A stretch of DNA of 64,000 bases from the NCBI RefSeq assembly GCF_004770055.1, contig NZ_RQEP01000019.1, positions 1-64,000 of the forward strand. Reading direction: 5' to 3'. Of this stretch, positions 40,500 to 50,570 are shown piece by piece. Every line of letters begins with the position of its first letter. The stretch's first letter is position 1. Origin of the DNA: Leptospira semungkisensis. Its GTDB lineage: Bacteria > Spirochaetota > Leptospiria > Leptospirales > Leptospiraceae. The translations under genes and the position numbers were made by a program. The notes beneath the pieces were generated by a model, which worked only from the letters and a program-made list of their open reading frames with translations, did not search any database and had not been told where the DNA came from.

Positions 40500-42296
40500 T
40501 TACTCTCCGCGTTCCTTAATGGTTGATTCCTTATTTAAAACTCTTTCTCTCTCGAGCTCGTATCTTTCTTGCTGGAGTTTCTTCTTAACAGTCATTTTAT
40601 CAGCATGCTCTCGATTATCCAAGATATGCGGGGTAATAAAAACCATTAAATTGGTCTTTTTTAATTGTTCCGTGGTTCTGCGGAAGATCCATCCCAAATA
40701 AGGAATATCTCCGAGCAAAGGGATCTTGATGAGACGCTTCTGTTTATCGCTAGAGATCAAACCCCCGATCACAATCGTTTGTCTGTTATCGATAGTAATG
40801 GTGGTCTTTACTTCCCTTCTGTTGAAAGTAGGGTTTCCTCCTGCAAGAGCGATGGAGGCGATATTCTTGATCTCTTGTAATAGATCCAAAGTAATCTTGT
40901 TATTCTTATTCACGTGAGGAGTGAACTTGAGTTTGATACCCGTCGGACGATACTCGTAGTTGTCCACAGTCACTGCGTTTGCACCACCCAAACCTGCGTT
41001 CCTACTTTGGGTCCTTACCGGAACGTCCTGACCTACGTTGATCTCCGCTTCTTGGTTATCCAGGGTAAGTACCTGAGGTGCGGATAATACGTTAAAGTTT
41101 TCATTTCCTTGGTTCGCACTTAAGATCCCCAAGATCTGCTGGGCACCAGCTTGCACAAATCCTAAGGAGAAACCGGACAATGTGTTTAGGTTTGGATTGA
41201 TCCTACCACTTGAGTTAATAATATTTCCTTCTTTTGCGAGTCCTGAGTTGAACTGGCTATAAGGACCTTGTCCTTGGAATCTCCAATCGATACCGAAGTC
41301 ATTTGTATCGGTAGAAGAAAGTTCCACGATCAGAACTTCTAAGAGCACTTGCTTTCTTGCAGAGTCTAGGATCCTGATGATCTTTCTGATCTCATTCCAT
41401 TCTGCTTCCGTTGCTGTTACGATGACTGAGTTGGATTCTTTATGACCTACGGCTTTTATCTTCTCCACCTTAGGTGCTGGAGGAGCCGGAGCTCCAGGAG
41501 CGCCTACCGGCGTTGGAGAATCACCCACATTCGGAGAGTCCAATTTAATCAGAGTGGCCGCGATTTTTTCGGATTCGCTATATTCCAAAGTGTAGATGTG
41601 AACGTCTCCAGCAGATGCTACTGCACCTGGTGCGGATTCTTCCGGTCTTACATCCAATTCATTTACTAAAGTCAGAAGCTTATTGATATCTGCAGTGGAC
41701 CCGGAGAGAACGATCGTATTCGTATTTCTATAAACGATAATATCCGTATTCGGAGACGTTAGACGCTTTAGGATTGGCTCCAATTCCTCAGGCTTTACAT
41801 TCTCGACAGGAATGATCTGGGTGATGATCCGGTTGTCAGAAGCTTCTCCCTCAGGGATTGGCTCCTTGCCCACTCGAACATAAGGAGATCTGGCAAGAGC
41901 ATCTTTGAGTTTTACGATAGTGATCAGATCTGTCTCTTCGACCACAGCGAATCCCATGGATTCCAACACTGCTTTCATGAAAGGAAATGCGTTCTTTATT
42001 GGGATTTCCTTTTGGGAGATGATTGTGATCTTCTTCCCTTTCAGACTTTCATCCAAAAGAATATTCTTCTTCAGGATGGCGCTCATTCCCTTTAGAAAAT
42101 CGTTTAATTCTGTATCTCTCCAGTTCGCGAAGAAGGTTCTCTCCTTACTGTCTTCCGTAGAGGTGCTTGCACTTGTAGTGCCACGCTTGTTCTTTTTTGC
42201 AGATTGCGAAAAAAGATCTTCCTGCATGGTAAATAACAGTAAGACGATAAAAGTCGCGTTTCTAAAGTATCTGGATCCTAATTCTTTTTGGCGCAT
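40500..42296 (-). CDS. gspD: Type II secretion outer-membrane secretin GspD
   Basis: 598 residues: signal segment ([19 protein letters not shown]), N0/N1/N2 ring domains (about 55-260; [37 protein letters not shown]), a Pro/Ala-rich spacer, and the secretin barrel (about 330-560) with [31 protein letters not shown] and [15 protein letters not shown], ending with VFITPHIL. Twelve to fifteen copies form the outer-membrane gate. No pilotin-binding S-domain is obvious at the short charged C-terminus. Confidence 0.97.
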   Translation of the reverse strand: MRQKELGSRYFRNATFIVLLLFTMQEDLFSQSAKKNKRGTTSASTSTEDSKERTFFANWRDTELNDFLKGMSAILKKNILLDESLKGKKITIISQKEIPIKNAFPFMKAVLESMGFAVVEETDLITIVKLKDALARSPYVRVGKEPIPEGEASDNRIITQIIPVENVKPEELEPILKRLTSPNTDIIVYRNTNTIVLSGSTADINKLLTLVNELDVRPEESAPGAVASAGDVHIYTLEYSESEKIAATLIKLDSPNVGDSPTPVGAPGAPAPPAPKVEKIKAVGHKESNSVIVTATEAEWNEIRKIIRILDSARKQVLLEVLIVELSSTDTNDFGIDWRFQGQGPYSQFNSGLAKEGNIINSSGRINPNLNTLSGFSLGFVQAGAQQILGILSANQGNENFNVLSAPQVLTLDNQEAEINVGQDVPVRTQSRNAGLGGANAVTVDNYEYRPTGIKLKFTPHVNKNNKITLDLLQEIKNIASIALAGGNPTFNRREVKTTITIDNRQTIVIGGLISSDKQKRLIKIPLLGDIPYLGWIFRRTTEQLKKTNLMVFITPHILDNREHADKMTVKKKLQQERYELERERVLNKESTIKERGE

Positions 42297-42303
42297 CTAG
42301 TCT

Positions 42304-43206
42304 TTAATTCCGGATAATAAATTCATAAGACAAAACCTTTCCCCCGCGCTCCACATCTACGGATACCTTATCGGTTGTTTTGAGAGAATTCCATATCTCC
42401 ATCATTTTAACCGTATCGTTCAGAGGCATTCCATTCACTCGGCGGATCACGTCCCCATTTCTTGCTCCTAGGGAATAAAAAATATGGTCGTTCGATATGC
42501 TATAAATTTTATAACCACCGATCACGTTATTCTCGAGGAAGGGACCGAATCTAGCGTTTTTATAAATTGCAGTCGGATCTGCCAGTTTTCTATTCACATC
42601 TTGGCGAGATAGTATCTTCTTAACGGAATCAGGAGAAGAAGGAACTCCTGCACCTGGTGCGACCGCTCCTAATTTGGCTCTTGCTTCGCCAGGAGTCTGG
42701 CCTATCTCCACTTTCAAGGGAGAACCGCCTTTTTCTAGAACCACATGATTGAGAAGAATGGATTTCACTTTGTAGCCTGCAATCGTCTCGCCTGTAGCGA
42801 ATTCTTCTGCGTATTGTTTCCCTTTTTCTAAAATAGTCACCCGAGCAAAACTCCAATGTCCGCTTAGGGTTCCTGTGACCCTCATGTCCTCGCCTTCGCC
42901 AGTATCAGGCGGAGCTCCGGGAGCTCCCGGGCCTGCTGCACCTGCAGCAACTTCTCCCGGTAGAGGAGCAAGACTTCCTCGGAACAAGTTTCCGGTAACC
43001 ATTTCCTTATAAGAATCCATGGAAATAATCGGAGCACTCACTGGTCTTCTTGCCGCTACAGAAGCGGAACCGGTCTGCACATCTGGGGTCAGGAATAATA
43101 ATAAAATACCACGGCAAAGATAGGCTAGAGAGAATGAAAAGAATACGACTATAGGGATCAGAGCATAAAAGGTATGCTTTCTTAATTCTATGAAAATTGC
43201 GTTCAT
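42304..43206 (-). CDS. gspC: Type II secretion protein GspC
   Basis: 300 residues: one N-terminal membrane helix ([17 protein letters not shown]), a linker, a homology-region domain (about 95-180; [18 protein letters not shown]) and a C-terminal PDZ domain (about 215-300; [20 protein letters not shown]). GspC links the inner-membrane platform to the GspD secretin and may pick substrates. It is the first gene of the operon. The start is ATG with AGG only a few bases upstream, about 33 bases after a strong terminator. Confidence 0.92.
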   Translation of the reverse strand: MNAIFIELRKHTFYALIPIVVFFSFSLAYLCRGILLLFLTPDVQTGSASVAARRPVSAPIISMDSYKEMVTGNLFRGSLAPLPGEVAAGAAGPGAPGAPPDTGEGEDMRVTGTLSGHWSFARVTILEKGKQYAEEFATGETIAGYKVKSILLNHVVLEKGGSPLKVEIGQTPGEARAKLGAVAPGAGVPSSPDSVKKILSRQDVNRKLADPTAIYKNARFGPFLENNVIGGYKIYSISNDHIFYSLGARNGDVIRRVNGMPLNDTVKMMEIWNSLKTTDKVSVDVERGGKVLSYEFIIRN

Positions 43207-43239
43207 CGTCGCCTATGGATTTGCCTAAGGAATCACGTT

Positions 43240-43280
43240 AAAAAAAGCCGATCGAATTGCATTCGAGACGGCTCTTTTTC
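43240..43280 (-). terminator. Rho-independent terminator just upstream of the T2SS operon
   Basis: On the minus strand GAGCCGTCTCGAAT pairs with TTCGATCGGC (inner TCGAA/TTCGA and outer GCCG/CGGC blocks) and is followed by seven Ts. It lies after the M23 peptidase stop (43289) and ends only about 33 bases before the gspC start codon, so it either insulates the T2SS operon or attenuates read-through into it. Confidence 0.85.
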
Positions 43281-43288
43281 GGGAACCT

Positions 43289-44218
43289 CTAGATTTTTGC
43301 TACCTTACCAGTATCTAGGTTGGTGACAATTTTTAAGGTCTTTCTGAGCGCTGCCTCAGGATTGATCCTCTTTCCGTTATAGAACACCTCGAAATGAAGG
43401 TGGGAACCGGTTGCCGAACCTGTACGACCTACGGCACCTATGACCGTTCCCGGTTTAACTTTCGTTCCCTCTTCGACGGTAATTTTAGCGCAATGCGCAT
43501 ACATGGTTCTATAGCCGTTTCCGTGGTCAATAATGACAGAATTTCCGTATCCGCCGTTCACTCCAGCAAAACTTACTGTTCCTTCTGCGGAAGCTAAGAT
43601 AGGAGCTCCTTGGGGGCCTGCGAGGTCTATCCCTGTATGATAGCCACCGCCTCCGGTATGGAATGGGTCTTTTCTTTTTCCGAATCTAGAGGTGATCCTG
43701 GAATTTAGGACTGGGGTAAGAAACACCCTTCTATACTCTACTTTCTGGCGGGACGCGTTACCCACCTTTACTGGAATGCTCAGGTTTTGCCCTACTTTGA
43801 GGACAGAACCTTTCTTCAGACCGTTTGCTTCCGTAATCTTGGCAGCCGTGGTCCTGAGAGCTTTAGCAATCCTGAATAGAGTGTCTTTCGGTTTTACCAC
43901 ATAGGATTTGAAGATAATCCCACTCTGGTTGATGATCTTAGAAGATATAATTGGATTGATGCTAATAAAGGAAGGAAGTTCCAGATTGGATTTATCCTTG
44001 TTATAGCTGAGAGAAGAATACTTGTCCGTATTCTCCCATTCTTCGGGAGATTGGGAGAATAGCTGTTTGATCTTACGCTCTTCCTTATCAGTAAAGAAGG
44101 AAGAATCACGATTCGCATAGTCGCTGATCGCGGTGTCGTAGTTTTTTAAAGGCTCGGCCGATAAAGCCGAAGCCACCATGGCGGATATAATGGGAAGGCA
44201 AAGAATCGTCCGTTTCAC
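43289..44218 (-). CDS. LysM / M23-family (LytM) zinc peptidase
   Basis: From GTG at 44218 the protein has 309 residues with a signal peptide ([22 protein letters not shown]). A LysM domain follows ([18 protein letters not shown]...[11 protein letters not shown]), then an M23 metallopeptidase domain with [19 protein letters not shown] (His and Asp metal ligands), [18 protein letters not shown] and [17 protein letters not shown] (HLH). It should bind and cut peptidoglycan or act as an amidase activator. The frame is open to an ATG at 44305, but that version puts 29 polar residues before the signal peptide and overlaps the lipoprotein gene by 32 bases. Its activity could help T2SS parts cross the wall; that is inference. 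Confidence 0.88.
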   Translation of the reverse strand: MKRTILCLPIISAMVASALSAEPLKNYDTAISDYANRDSSFFTDKEERKIKQLFSQSPEEWENTDKYSSLSYNKDKSNLELPSFISINPIISSKIINQSGIIFKSYVVKPKDTLFRIAKALRTTAAKITEANGLKKGSVLKVGQNLSIPVKVGNASRQKVEYRRVFLTPVLNSRITSRFGKRKDPFHTGGGGYHTGIDLAGPQGAPILASAEGTVSFAGVNGGYGNSVIIDHGNGYRTMYAHCAKITVEEGTKVKPGTVIGAVGRTGSATGSHLHFEVFYNGKRINPEAALRKTLKIVTNLDTGKVAKI

Positions 44219-44273
44219 ATATTTAATATCGGTCGCGTCCGGTTGCCTTCTTGAACCAGGGAATATGGGTCGT

Positions 44274-44648
44274 TTATTTTTTCTTTTTGTATTCCGTGAG
44301 CTCATTTGCTACGATCTTATCCAAATCCTCTATATTGATGGCCTTTTTCTCGAAATCCTCGTTTACCTGATACGCAAGCAGCCTGCCGATCGCATGTTCC
44401 CTTTTTTGGTCAGCTGGGAAACATTTGATTTTAATTAAGGAAGGAGTCGATTCTACATAGATTCGGACTAGCATTCCCTTTTTGAATGTCTCATTGGCGG
44501 ATACTTTTGTGTCTTTTTTGAGAGAGTATACCTTATCCTGGTAGTGGTTATTGATCTCGAACAATCTATCCTGCTTGATCAACCGGGCACTGCATTGAAG
44601 GGTCAGAAGCGCCAGGAGAAGAGCTAGGATTCGCACCATTTCATGCAA
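44274..44648 (-). CDS. Small lipoprotein upstream of T2SS operon
   Basis: 124 residues. The signal peptide [16 protein letters not shown] ends in a lipobox (LTLQ-C; Cys19 from the first ATG, Cys16 from the second at 44639). The mature part is basic and alpha/beta, with [20 protein letters not shown] and a Lys-rich end. Its steady place next to gsp genes would fit a secretin pilotin-like or T2SS-associated lipoprotein; I infer this from context, as the sequence gives no direct match. It precedes the M23 peptidase gene. Confidence 0.7.
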   Translation of the reverse strand: MHEMVRILALLLALLTLQCSARLIKQDRLFEINNHYQDKVYSLKKDTKVSANETFKKGMLVRIYVESTPSLIKIKCFPADQKREHAIGRLLAYQVNEDFEKKAINIEDLDKIVANELTEYKKKK

Positions 44649-44730
44649 AAGATATTCAGTGACCGGAAGGGATAAACTAGTTTTTAGAAAAAAAGCGCAC
44701 TAGGCCGGTTTTTTCGGACCCGGTCTTAGT

Positions 44731-46266
44731 ATGAAATCTCTAAGACTAACTAAATTGTTTGGAGCATCCTTGGATGGGATAGATCCCTTTCCTGTTTCAG
44801 TAGAAATCAATATCAAAAGAGGAATTCCCAGGTTCACAATCACTGGACTCGCAACTGCAGCCATCAAGGAATCGGGAGACAGAATCCGGATCGCGATCGA
44901 GAACAGTGGATTCGATTATTCTCTTTGTAATATACTTGTTCATCTCGCACCTGCTGGCAGAAGAAAGGAAGGAACTTATCTAGATCTTCCGATTGCGACC
45001 GGGATCTTAGCCCTGACCGGACAATTGCCGGAGCCTGAAATATTAGAAACCTTTCTAATACTCGGAGAGTTAGGCTTGGACGGCTCCATCCTTCCTTTGA
45101 AAGGGATCTTGCCTATCTTACTCGCCTCCTCTCGCTCTCATTTTGCAGGCGCAATCGTTCCTTGGGGAAACAAAGAAGAAGCATCCGTTCAGGACAAGAT
45201 TCCGGTGTATGCGATCTCTCATCTGAAAGATTTGCAGGTTTTGTTGAAGGGAGGAATTTCAAAAGAACCAAAAAGGAACGTGAAGACGAGCACTGAAAAT
45301 TATCCGGAACGGATCGATCTATACAAGAGTCAACTGCCTGCTTTGAGAGCATTGCAGATAGCAAGTGCCGGATTTCATCATTGTTTACTTTCCGGTTCTC
45401 CCGGCACTGGAAAGACTATGCTTTCCAAGCTCGCCTATTCCCTCCTCCCAAATCCTGACGAAAGCGAAGCAATCCAGCTATTGGCTCTGCGGTCTTTTGA
45501 AGAAAGAAATCAAGATAGAAGTGTAAGAAGGCCATTTCGGAATCCACATCATACCGCTACGGACATCTCTCTCGTAGGAGGTTCCATTCATTTGAGAATG
45601 GGAGAAGTTTCCCTTGCAAGTCATGGGATTCTTTTCTTAGACGAGCTCTCCGAATTCTCCTCACGAAATTTACAAGCTTTAAGAGAACCGATGGAAGAAG
45701 GAAAAATAACCATTGCTAGGATTTCGGGTTCAGTTACCTACCCCGCTTCTTTCTTATTCTTAGGAGCAACGAATCTATGTCCTTGCGGATATTATGGATC
45801 GTCTGTTCGGATCTGCACATGCTCATTTACTTCCATCAGAAACTACCAAGCTACTTTTAGCGGACCCTTTTTAGATCGGATCGAAATTTTTTATCATCTA
45901 AGTCTGCCCGGAAATCGAGGAGAGAAAATGATCTCCGTAAATCTGAAGAAAATCAGGGAGTCGATCGGGATCGCTGCATTTTTGCAAAGACAAAGATTAT
46001 TCAAACAAACCGGAAAACTGTATAATGGAAGGATCCGAGGAGAAGAAGTAGAAGCATTCATTCCATTGAACGAAACATGTAATGATTTCTTAATGGAGAT
46101 TTCCGTTAAGGAGAAGTTTAGTATTCGTAAACTTTCTCATGCGAGGAAGGTAGCGAGAACGATTGCTGATCTGGAAGGTTCTGAAGGGATTGAACTGAAG
46201 CATTTGGAGGAGGCCCTTGTTTTCCTGAATTCCGGATGGTCTCCGGAAAACAGGGCCGTTTCCTAG
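44731..46266 (+). CDS. comM: ComM/YifB-family Mg-chelatase-like AAA+ ATPase
   Basis: 511 residues. The N-terminal Lon-like ChlI domain (GIDPFPVSVEINIKRGIPRF, LVHLAPAGRRKEGTYLDLPI) is followed by the AAA core with Walker A GSPGTGKTML (about 227-236), FRNPHHTATDISLVGG, Walker B GILFLDELSEF and NLCPCGYYGS, and a C-terminal helical domain. ComM is a hexameric helicase that promotes branch migration during natural transformation. Other competence genes are not in the window. It is divergent from the T2SS lipoprotein. Confidence 0.94.
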   Translation: MKSLRLTKLFGASLDGIDPFPVSVEINIKRGIPRFTITGLATAAIKESGDRIRIAIENSGFDYSLCNILVHLAPAGRRKEGTYLDLPIATGILALTGQLPEPEILETFLILGELGLDGSILPLKGILPILLASSRSHFAGAIVPWGNKEEASVQDKIPVYAISHLKDLQVLLKGGISKEPKRNVKTSTENYPERIDLYKSQLPALRALQIASAGFHHCLLSGSPGTGKTMLSKLAYSLLPNPDESEAIQLLALRSFEERNQDRSVRRPFRNPHHTATDISLVGGSIHLRMGEVSLASHGILFLDELSEFSSRNLQALREPMEEGKITIARISGSVTYPASFLFLGATNLCPCGYYGSSVRICTCSFTSIRNYQATFSGPFLDRIEIFYHLSLPGNRGEKMISVNLKKIRESIGIAAFLQRQRLFKQTGKLYNGRIRGEEVEAFIPLNETCNDFLMEISVKEKFSIRKLSHARKVARTIADLEGSEGIELKHLEEALVFLNSGWSPENRAVS

Positions 46267-46301
46267 GCTTCGTTCTTTCGACGGTTTATTTTTGTGGTAG
46301 G

Positions 46302-46525
<224 letters not shown>

Positions 46526-46593
46526 TCCTCATCCTTGAGAACCCGCAGACAATTCGAAAATCGACTCCTTTTTCGATTCGCTTAACGAAGGTT

Positions 46594-46953
46594 TTAGAAT
46601 AGATTTAGATAAAAAGTTAGTTCCCTTTTTTCGTTAATAAATGCCAGGCAGAAGGAGACAAAATAGTTTCTAAAAGAAACGTCCTTCTCCAAATAATGCT
46701 TAGCTGCGGTCCTCATCTTACGGATCTTTTGTGGAGTGAAGATTTCGAGAGGATCAAACTCCTCTCTTTGTGTCCAATGCTTCACTTCAATAAAATGTAG
46801 GACGTTTTCGCGAAGAGTGATTATGTCGATCTCCGCTGTTCGGGTTCGGAAATTTCTCGCCAATATTTGGTGACCGTTTTTGGTCAGATAGTCTTTTGCG
46901 AGTTCTTCGCCTAAGTTTCCTTTTTCTCGATTATGGTTTTGAGATACTTTCAT
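46594..46953 (-). CDS. yraN: YraN/UPF0102-family predicted nuclease
   Basis: 119 residues, the normal size. The restriction-endonuclease-like core is visible: GEELAKDYLTKNGHQILARN, RTRTAEIDIITLRENVLHFIEVKHW (the D...ExK motif) and IRKMRTAAKHYL. YraN proteins are predicted nucleases often found near comM/dprA and rnhB, as here. It starts at ATG behind AGGAT and is the last gene of the minus-strand rnhB group. Confidence 0.9.
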   Translation of the reverse strand: MKVSQNHNREKGNLGEELAKDYLTKNGHQILARNFRTRTAEIDIITLRENVLHFIEVKHWTQREEFDPLEIFTPQKIRKMRTAAKHYLEKDVSFRNYFVSFCLAFINEKRELTFYLNLF

Positions 46954-47005
46954 ATCCTAAACCGGTTGAGAAGACGAGAGAGTGCTCGAAAATTTTTAAG
47001 GAAAC

Positions 47006-48190
47006 TTAATGGTTTGTAGTAGCATCGATCAGATCGAGAGCCTTTACGATAAACAAATGGTTCTCTTTTACAAGATCTACCAAGACCAAATTTCGTACAA
47101 AAGTACCGTATTCATCTTTGATAATACGAATAGAAGGTCTAAGCGGTTTGTCTGAATTCGCTGCAAGAACGATCCCTACTCTTTTGTCGGAAAGTTCAAC
47201 ACAGGATCCAACCGGATAGAGAGAAACCTGATTTAAGAATGTTCTAACGATCTTGAGATCGAATTTGCCTACATCCATACTGATCATGGATTTGATCGCT
47301 TCGTGAGGAAGAATCCTTTGTCTATGAGGACGATTCGTAATTAAGGCAGAGAAATTATCGGCAATCGCATAAATCCTAGCATTTTCTTCGATCGCAATGC
47401 CAGTTAACTTTTGAGGATAGCCTTTTCCATCGAATCTTTCATGGTGCTGCAATGCTACCACAGCGAGACTGTTCTTTACCTTGATTCTTTGGGTCAGGAT
47501 CTGATAACCAATAATTGTATGCTTCAGGATCGATTTGTATTCCTCATCCGTAAGCTGATCGGATTTTTCGGAGATCGTAGCAGGAACTTTTGTCATCCCC
47601 ACGTCTGCAACAAGGCAAGAGATTGCAAGATCTACCATCTTGGGCCGAGAGAAATCCAAAAGTTTTCCTATAATCAGAGCGTATAAGGTAGAGTTCGTGA
47701 TCTGGTTATACAAATAATATCCGGGATTATTCATTCCCAGAATAAGATAAGAAAGATTATTATGAGCCCGGACGAAATCTGCGAGAGCCTCTCCTTGTTC
47801 TCTGACTGGCCCGAAATCAAATGTTTTGTCCTCGGCAGCCTTTCTATAAACATCCTGGACTTGGTTGAATGTATTCTTGTATAAATTCGTGAATTGAACT
47901 TTAATACGATTTAGATTATCATAAATTCCTTTTAAAGGAAGAAGGTCCTCATCTACAATCGTGCTGATAATAAAGTCTTCTAGCTGGGTCTCTAAATGCT
48001 CGGGAGGAACATCTATCACTAGAATATCTCCGTGAGTCAAAACCTCAGTGATCCCGAAACGTTTCAATCTCTCTAGATCCGAATCGGTGATCGGTGTATT
48101 GGAGGTGATAAATAGATTTTCCTTATCCAAATACACTGGTTTCGTAAATCTCATCCCAGGTTTCAGTTCGGATACACTTAGTTTTTTCAT
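47006..48190 (-). CDS. HD-GYP-related protein with altered metal site
   Basis: 394 residues. The N-terminal region (about 1-130) is a DUF3391-like module ([20 protein letters not shown]). The C-terminal HD-GYP domain keeps [20 protein letters not shown] and [18 protein letters not shown], but the HD pair itself reads [11 protein letters not shown] instead of LLHDIGKIxIP, and the preceding conserved His is replaced ([10 protein letters not shown]). It may bind rather than cut c-di-GMP, or be a scaffold. It follows flhX by 15 bases, suggesting a link with flagella or envelope control. Confidence 0.82.
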   Translation of the reverse strand: MKKLSVSELKPGMRFTKPVYLDKENLFITSNTPITDSDLERLKRFGITEVLTHGDILVIDVPPEHLETQLEDFIISTIVDEDLLPLKGIYDNLNRIKVQFTNLYKNTFNQVQDVYRKAAEDKTFDFGPVREQGEALADFVRAHNNLSYLILGMNNPGYYLYNQITNSTLYALIIGKLLDFSRPKMVDLAISCLVADVGMTKVPATISEKSDQLTDEEYKSILKHTIIGYQILTQRIKVKNSLAVVALQHHERFDGKGYPQKLTGIAIEENARIYAIADNFSALITNRPHRQRILPHEAIKSMISMDVGKFDLKIVRTFLNQVSLYPVGSCVELSDKRVGIVLAANSDKPLRPSIRIIKDEYGTFVRNLVLVDLVKENHLFIVKALDLIDATTNH

Positions 48191-48205
48191 TTTTCTGGGA
48201 TTCCC

Positions 48206-48469
48206 TTATTCGCTTGTACTTTTTTGAGTAAGCACGAATGCGAAAACACTCGCTACTGCCCTATATAAATTCTCAGGAATTTCCTTACCCACCGGGATAG
48301 GAGTCAACGCTTCGGCCAAAGGAGCATCTTCCACGACAGGGATACCATGTTTCGTCGCAAGAATGCGGATCTTTTCTGCCAAGGTTCCTTCTCCACTTGC
48401 TAAAACCATAGGACCTTGATTTTCTTTCGGTGTAAATTTAAGAGCGATCCCTAATTTCACGCGGTCCAT
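48206..48469 (-). CDS. FlhB C-terminal-domain homologue (FlhX / YlqH type)
   Basis: 87 residues matching only the cytoplasmic FlhB_C region: VKLGIALKFTPKENQGPMVL (the strand after the FlhB cleavage site, with NPTH replaced by MDRV), LAEKIRILATKHGIPVVEDA, PLAEALTPIPVGKEIPENLY. Such stand-alone FlhB tails (FlhX, YlqH) can replace the cleaved FlhB fragment in switching flagellar export specificity. It overlaps the FliK-like gene by 13 bases. Start: ATG behind GAGGAGG. Confidence 0.88.
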   Translation of the reverse strand: MDRVKLGIALKFTPKENQGPMVLASGEGTLAEKIRILATKHGIPVVEDAPLAEALTPIPVGKEIPENLYRAVASVFAFVLTQKSTSE

Positions 48470-49260
48470 TCCCTCCTCTGTAAAGAGGGTTTATATTGTA
48501 TCCTGAGTTCTTGGAATTTAACTCCCGATTCCTCTAAGAACTGCTTAAATTTTTTCCTATTCTGACCTATATGCAAGTACATTTTAGAACTAGTATAAAC
48601 TGCAGTCAGGATCAGGTCGGAGGCATCTTCCTTCTTCCAGAAGAATCTGTACAAGCTTGGACCGTCTTCTTTGGTCTCCAGGAAAAGCACGAAGATCTTG
48701 TTCTGCTCTTCCATGTCCAGATATCCTTCTGCATTTCCTCCTTCCCATTCCCACTCAAAATAGGGAGTCTCTGCCTTCCATTCCAGAAATGGAAAATAGC
48801 TTTTGAGAAAAGAAATGGCATTCTCTTGAGAGATCTGTCCTTCTTCCTTATGCAGGATCCTTTCCAAAATGCCGGTTAGTCCCTTTTCTAGGGGAGAAGG
48901 AGTTTCAGAAGATCCTGTGTCTTCGGAAAGTTTTCGCTCTAAGATGCGCCATTCAAAGGACTTTCCCAAAGAAGTTCGAGACAAAAGTAATTCTTCCCCA
49001 GTAAGAAGAGTAGTTTTTGCATTCGCCTCAATGGTTTCTCCCTGCCAAAATAGTTTGGCCCTCCCTTCTTTTGTGCCTTCCTTGACCCAAACCCTAAAGA
49101 AGGGAGCTTCCTTGGATTCTCCATCGAATAGTTCAGGATTTTTTAATCTGGCTTGTGAGTTAAGAACGAGAGAAATCTCGTGAGATTCTGAAACCCGATC
49201 GGTTTTGGGAATCGGTATCTGGTTCTTATCAATCGGATTAGGAGGAGGAATTGGAAACAT
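48457..49260 (-). CDS. FliK-like (YlqG-type) hypothetical protein
   Basis: 267 residues without signal peptide or membrane segment. It starts with a Pro-rich stretch (FPIPPPNPIDKNQIPIPK), has a charged middle, and ends in an alpha/beta part (FVLFLETKEDGPSLYRFFW, RKKFKQFLEESGVKFQELRI) that resembles the hook-length-control C-terminal domain of FliK. The call is based largely on pairing with the FlhB-tail gene between rnhB and an HD-GYP gene, the place of ylqG-ylqH in Bacillus. FliK domains normally interact with the FlhB tail. It overlaps both rnhB and flhX. Confidence 0.55.
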   Translation of the reverse strand: MFPIPPPNPIDKNQIPIPKTDRVSESHEISLVLNSQARLKNPELFDGESKEAPFFRVWVKEGTKEGRAKLFWQGETIEANAKTTLLTGEELLLSRTSLGKSFEWRILERKLSEDTGSSETPSPLEKGLTGILERILHKEEGQISQENAISFLKSYFPFLEWKAETPYFEWEWEGGNAEGYLDMEEQNKIFVLFLETKEDGPSLYRFFWKKEDASDLILTAVYTSSKMYLHIGQNRKKFKQFLEESGVKFQELRIQYKPSLQRREWTA

Positions 49261-49921
49261 GGAATTTTTTGGTGAAGGATCTTCTATGGATTCTAGTCAT
49301 GCCTAGATTTCGAATTGCATCTTCATGAGCAGCGCTTCCGTATCCTTTGTGAGACTCGAATCCATAGCCTGGAAATTTCGATGCTATCGTTTTCATGAAT
49401 CGATCTCTTTTGACTTTTGCGATGATAGAGGCAGCTGCGATACTTGCGATCCTAGAATCTCCCTTTGTATAATAGTGAGACTTATGCTTTAGAAGTTCGG
49501 ACTCCTTATACTTCGAAAAATTATAATTTCCGTCGATTAGAAGAAGCAAATTCTTTCTAGTATTTTCTATCGGTGCAGAAGATCCCTTTCTATAACATTT
49601 GAGAATACCTTCTAACACTGCTCGGTTGATCCCATGCTTATCTATAAAGGTATGAGAGAGAAATGCATGCGCAACGGTAAAAGCGGTCTCTTGGATCTCA
49701 GTAAATAAACGTTCTCGTTTGGACTCTGTCAATTTCTTGGAATCATTCAGTCCTTGTAAGATCTCACCTGAGTGGATCTTCTCCAAAGTTTCCGGAAGAA
49801 AAGAAACTAGAGCTACGGATAATGGCCCGGCATAAGGACCTCTTCCTGCCTCATCGATCCCGCAGGGTATATAATCTGGCAGGAATCGAAATTCTTCCGG
49901 TTCGAAATTGTTCGTACGCAT
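49238..49921 (-). CDS. rnhB: Ribonuclease HII
   Basis: 227 residues from ATG 49921 (a TTG at 49933 would add four residues). IPCGIDEAGRGPYAGPL contains the first catalytic DE pair, LLLIDGNYNF the third Asp, and GDSRIASIAAASIIAKVKRD the fourth; GYGFESHKGYGS is the substrate-binding signature. It removes ribonucleotides and RNA primers from DNA. It leads the group fliK-like, flhX, HD-GYP, yraN. No Shine-Dalgarno lies close to either start. Confidence 0.96.
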   Translation of the reverse strand: MRTNNFEPEEFRFLPDYIPCGIDEAGRGPYAGPLSVALVSFLPETLEKIHSGEILQGLNDSKKLTESKRERLFTEIQETAFTVAHAFLSHTFIDKHGINRAVLEGILKCYRKGSSAPIENTRKNLLLLIDGNYNFSKYKESELLKHKSHYYTKGDSRIASIAAASIIAKVKRDRFMKTIASKFPGYGFESHKGYGSAAHEDAIRNLGMTRIHRRSFTKKFHVSNSSS

Positions 49922-50031
49922 GGTTTTATTCAAAAATCTTTCGGTCAGCTTCCTCCTTTAGATAGAAGGGAACAATTGCAAATTGAATCTAGAGAATATA
50001 GGAAGAAGAAAAATGGAAGGGTTATGCGGAA

Positions 50032-50046
50032 CTATCGAATCGATAG
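50032..50046. repeat. Small palindrome upstream of rnhB
   Basis: CTATCGA and TCGATAG flank one base, giving a 15-base near-perfect palindrome about 110 bases upstream of rnhB in the 220-base gap after rplS. It could be an operator; the gap otherwise holds the rplS terminator and AG-rich sequence without clear boxes. Confidence 0.3.
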
Positions 50047-50091
50047 AGGCAAAATTTAAGGAAAAGAAAATGATTCGTTAAGAATGAGGTG

Positions 50092-50126
50092 GGAAAATTC
50101 CAATAGGACTTCTGCCCTATTGGAAT
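50092..50126 (-). terminator. Rho-independent terminator of the rpsP-rplS operon
   Basis: ATTCCAATAGG (50097-50107) and CCTATTGGAAT (50116-50126) form a perfect 11-pair stem with an 8-base loop. Reading on the minus strand it is followed by TTTT then CCC. It lies 16 bases after the rplS stop. Confidence 0.85.
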
Positions 50127-50141
50127 CTAAGAGGAAATGTC

Positions 50142-50570
50142 TTATTCTGCTGGAGTTGCTGCGCTCGTTGCTGCTGCAGCTTCTTCTGCGTTTTGGCGTT
50201 TTCTATCCTCTGCTACCAGAGTTTTTCCGCCTTTCAACTCGCGGATACGAGCAGATTTACCGGAACGCTCTCTTAGGAAGAATAGTTTAGAACGACGAAC
50301 CTTACCTTTACGGATAAGCTCGATCTTTGCAATACGAGGAGAATATAATGGGAACACTCTCTCAACGCCTACATCGTAAGAAATCCTGCGCACGGTGAAT
50401 GATTTTCCGTTTCCGCCGTTGGAGATGGAAATCACCACACCTTCGTACACCTGAACCCTTTCTTTTCCGGATTCTTGGATCTTGTAGTGTACCTTAACAG
50501 TATCCCCGACATTAAAGTTCAGGGTACGATTGGCTTCGGTAGGCAATCCGCCTTTCAGAAGTTCTTTCAT
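50142..50570 (-). CDS. rplS: 50S ribosomal protein L19
   Basis: The ATG at 50568-50570, which overlaps the trmD stop (ATGA) and has GAGGA just upstream, gives 142 residues beginning [60 protein letters not shown] and [20 protein letters not shown] are the L19 core; an Ala/Glu-rich C-terminal tail of about 25 residues is added. A frame extending upstream to 50621 lies inside trmD and lacks L19 features. Confidence 0.97.
   Translation of the reverse strand: MKELLKGGLPTEANRTLNFNVGDTVKVHYKIQESGKERVQVYEGVVISISNGGNGKSFTVRRISYDVGVERVFPLYSPRIAKIELIRKGKVRRSKLFFLRERSGKSARIRELKGGKTLVAEDRKRQNAEEAAAATSAATPAE

Noticed and set aside
48206..48469. FlhB-like gene as a truncated pseudogene
   Set aside because: It has its own Shine-Dalgarno and start precisely at the domain boundary, an intact reading frame and conserved context as in YlqH-type proteins.
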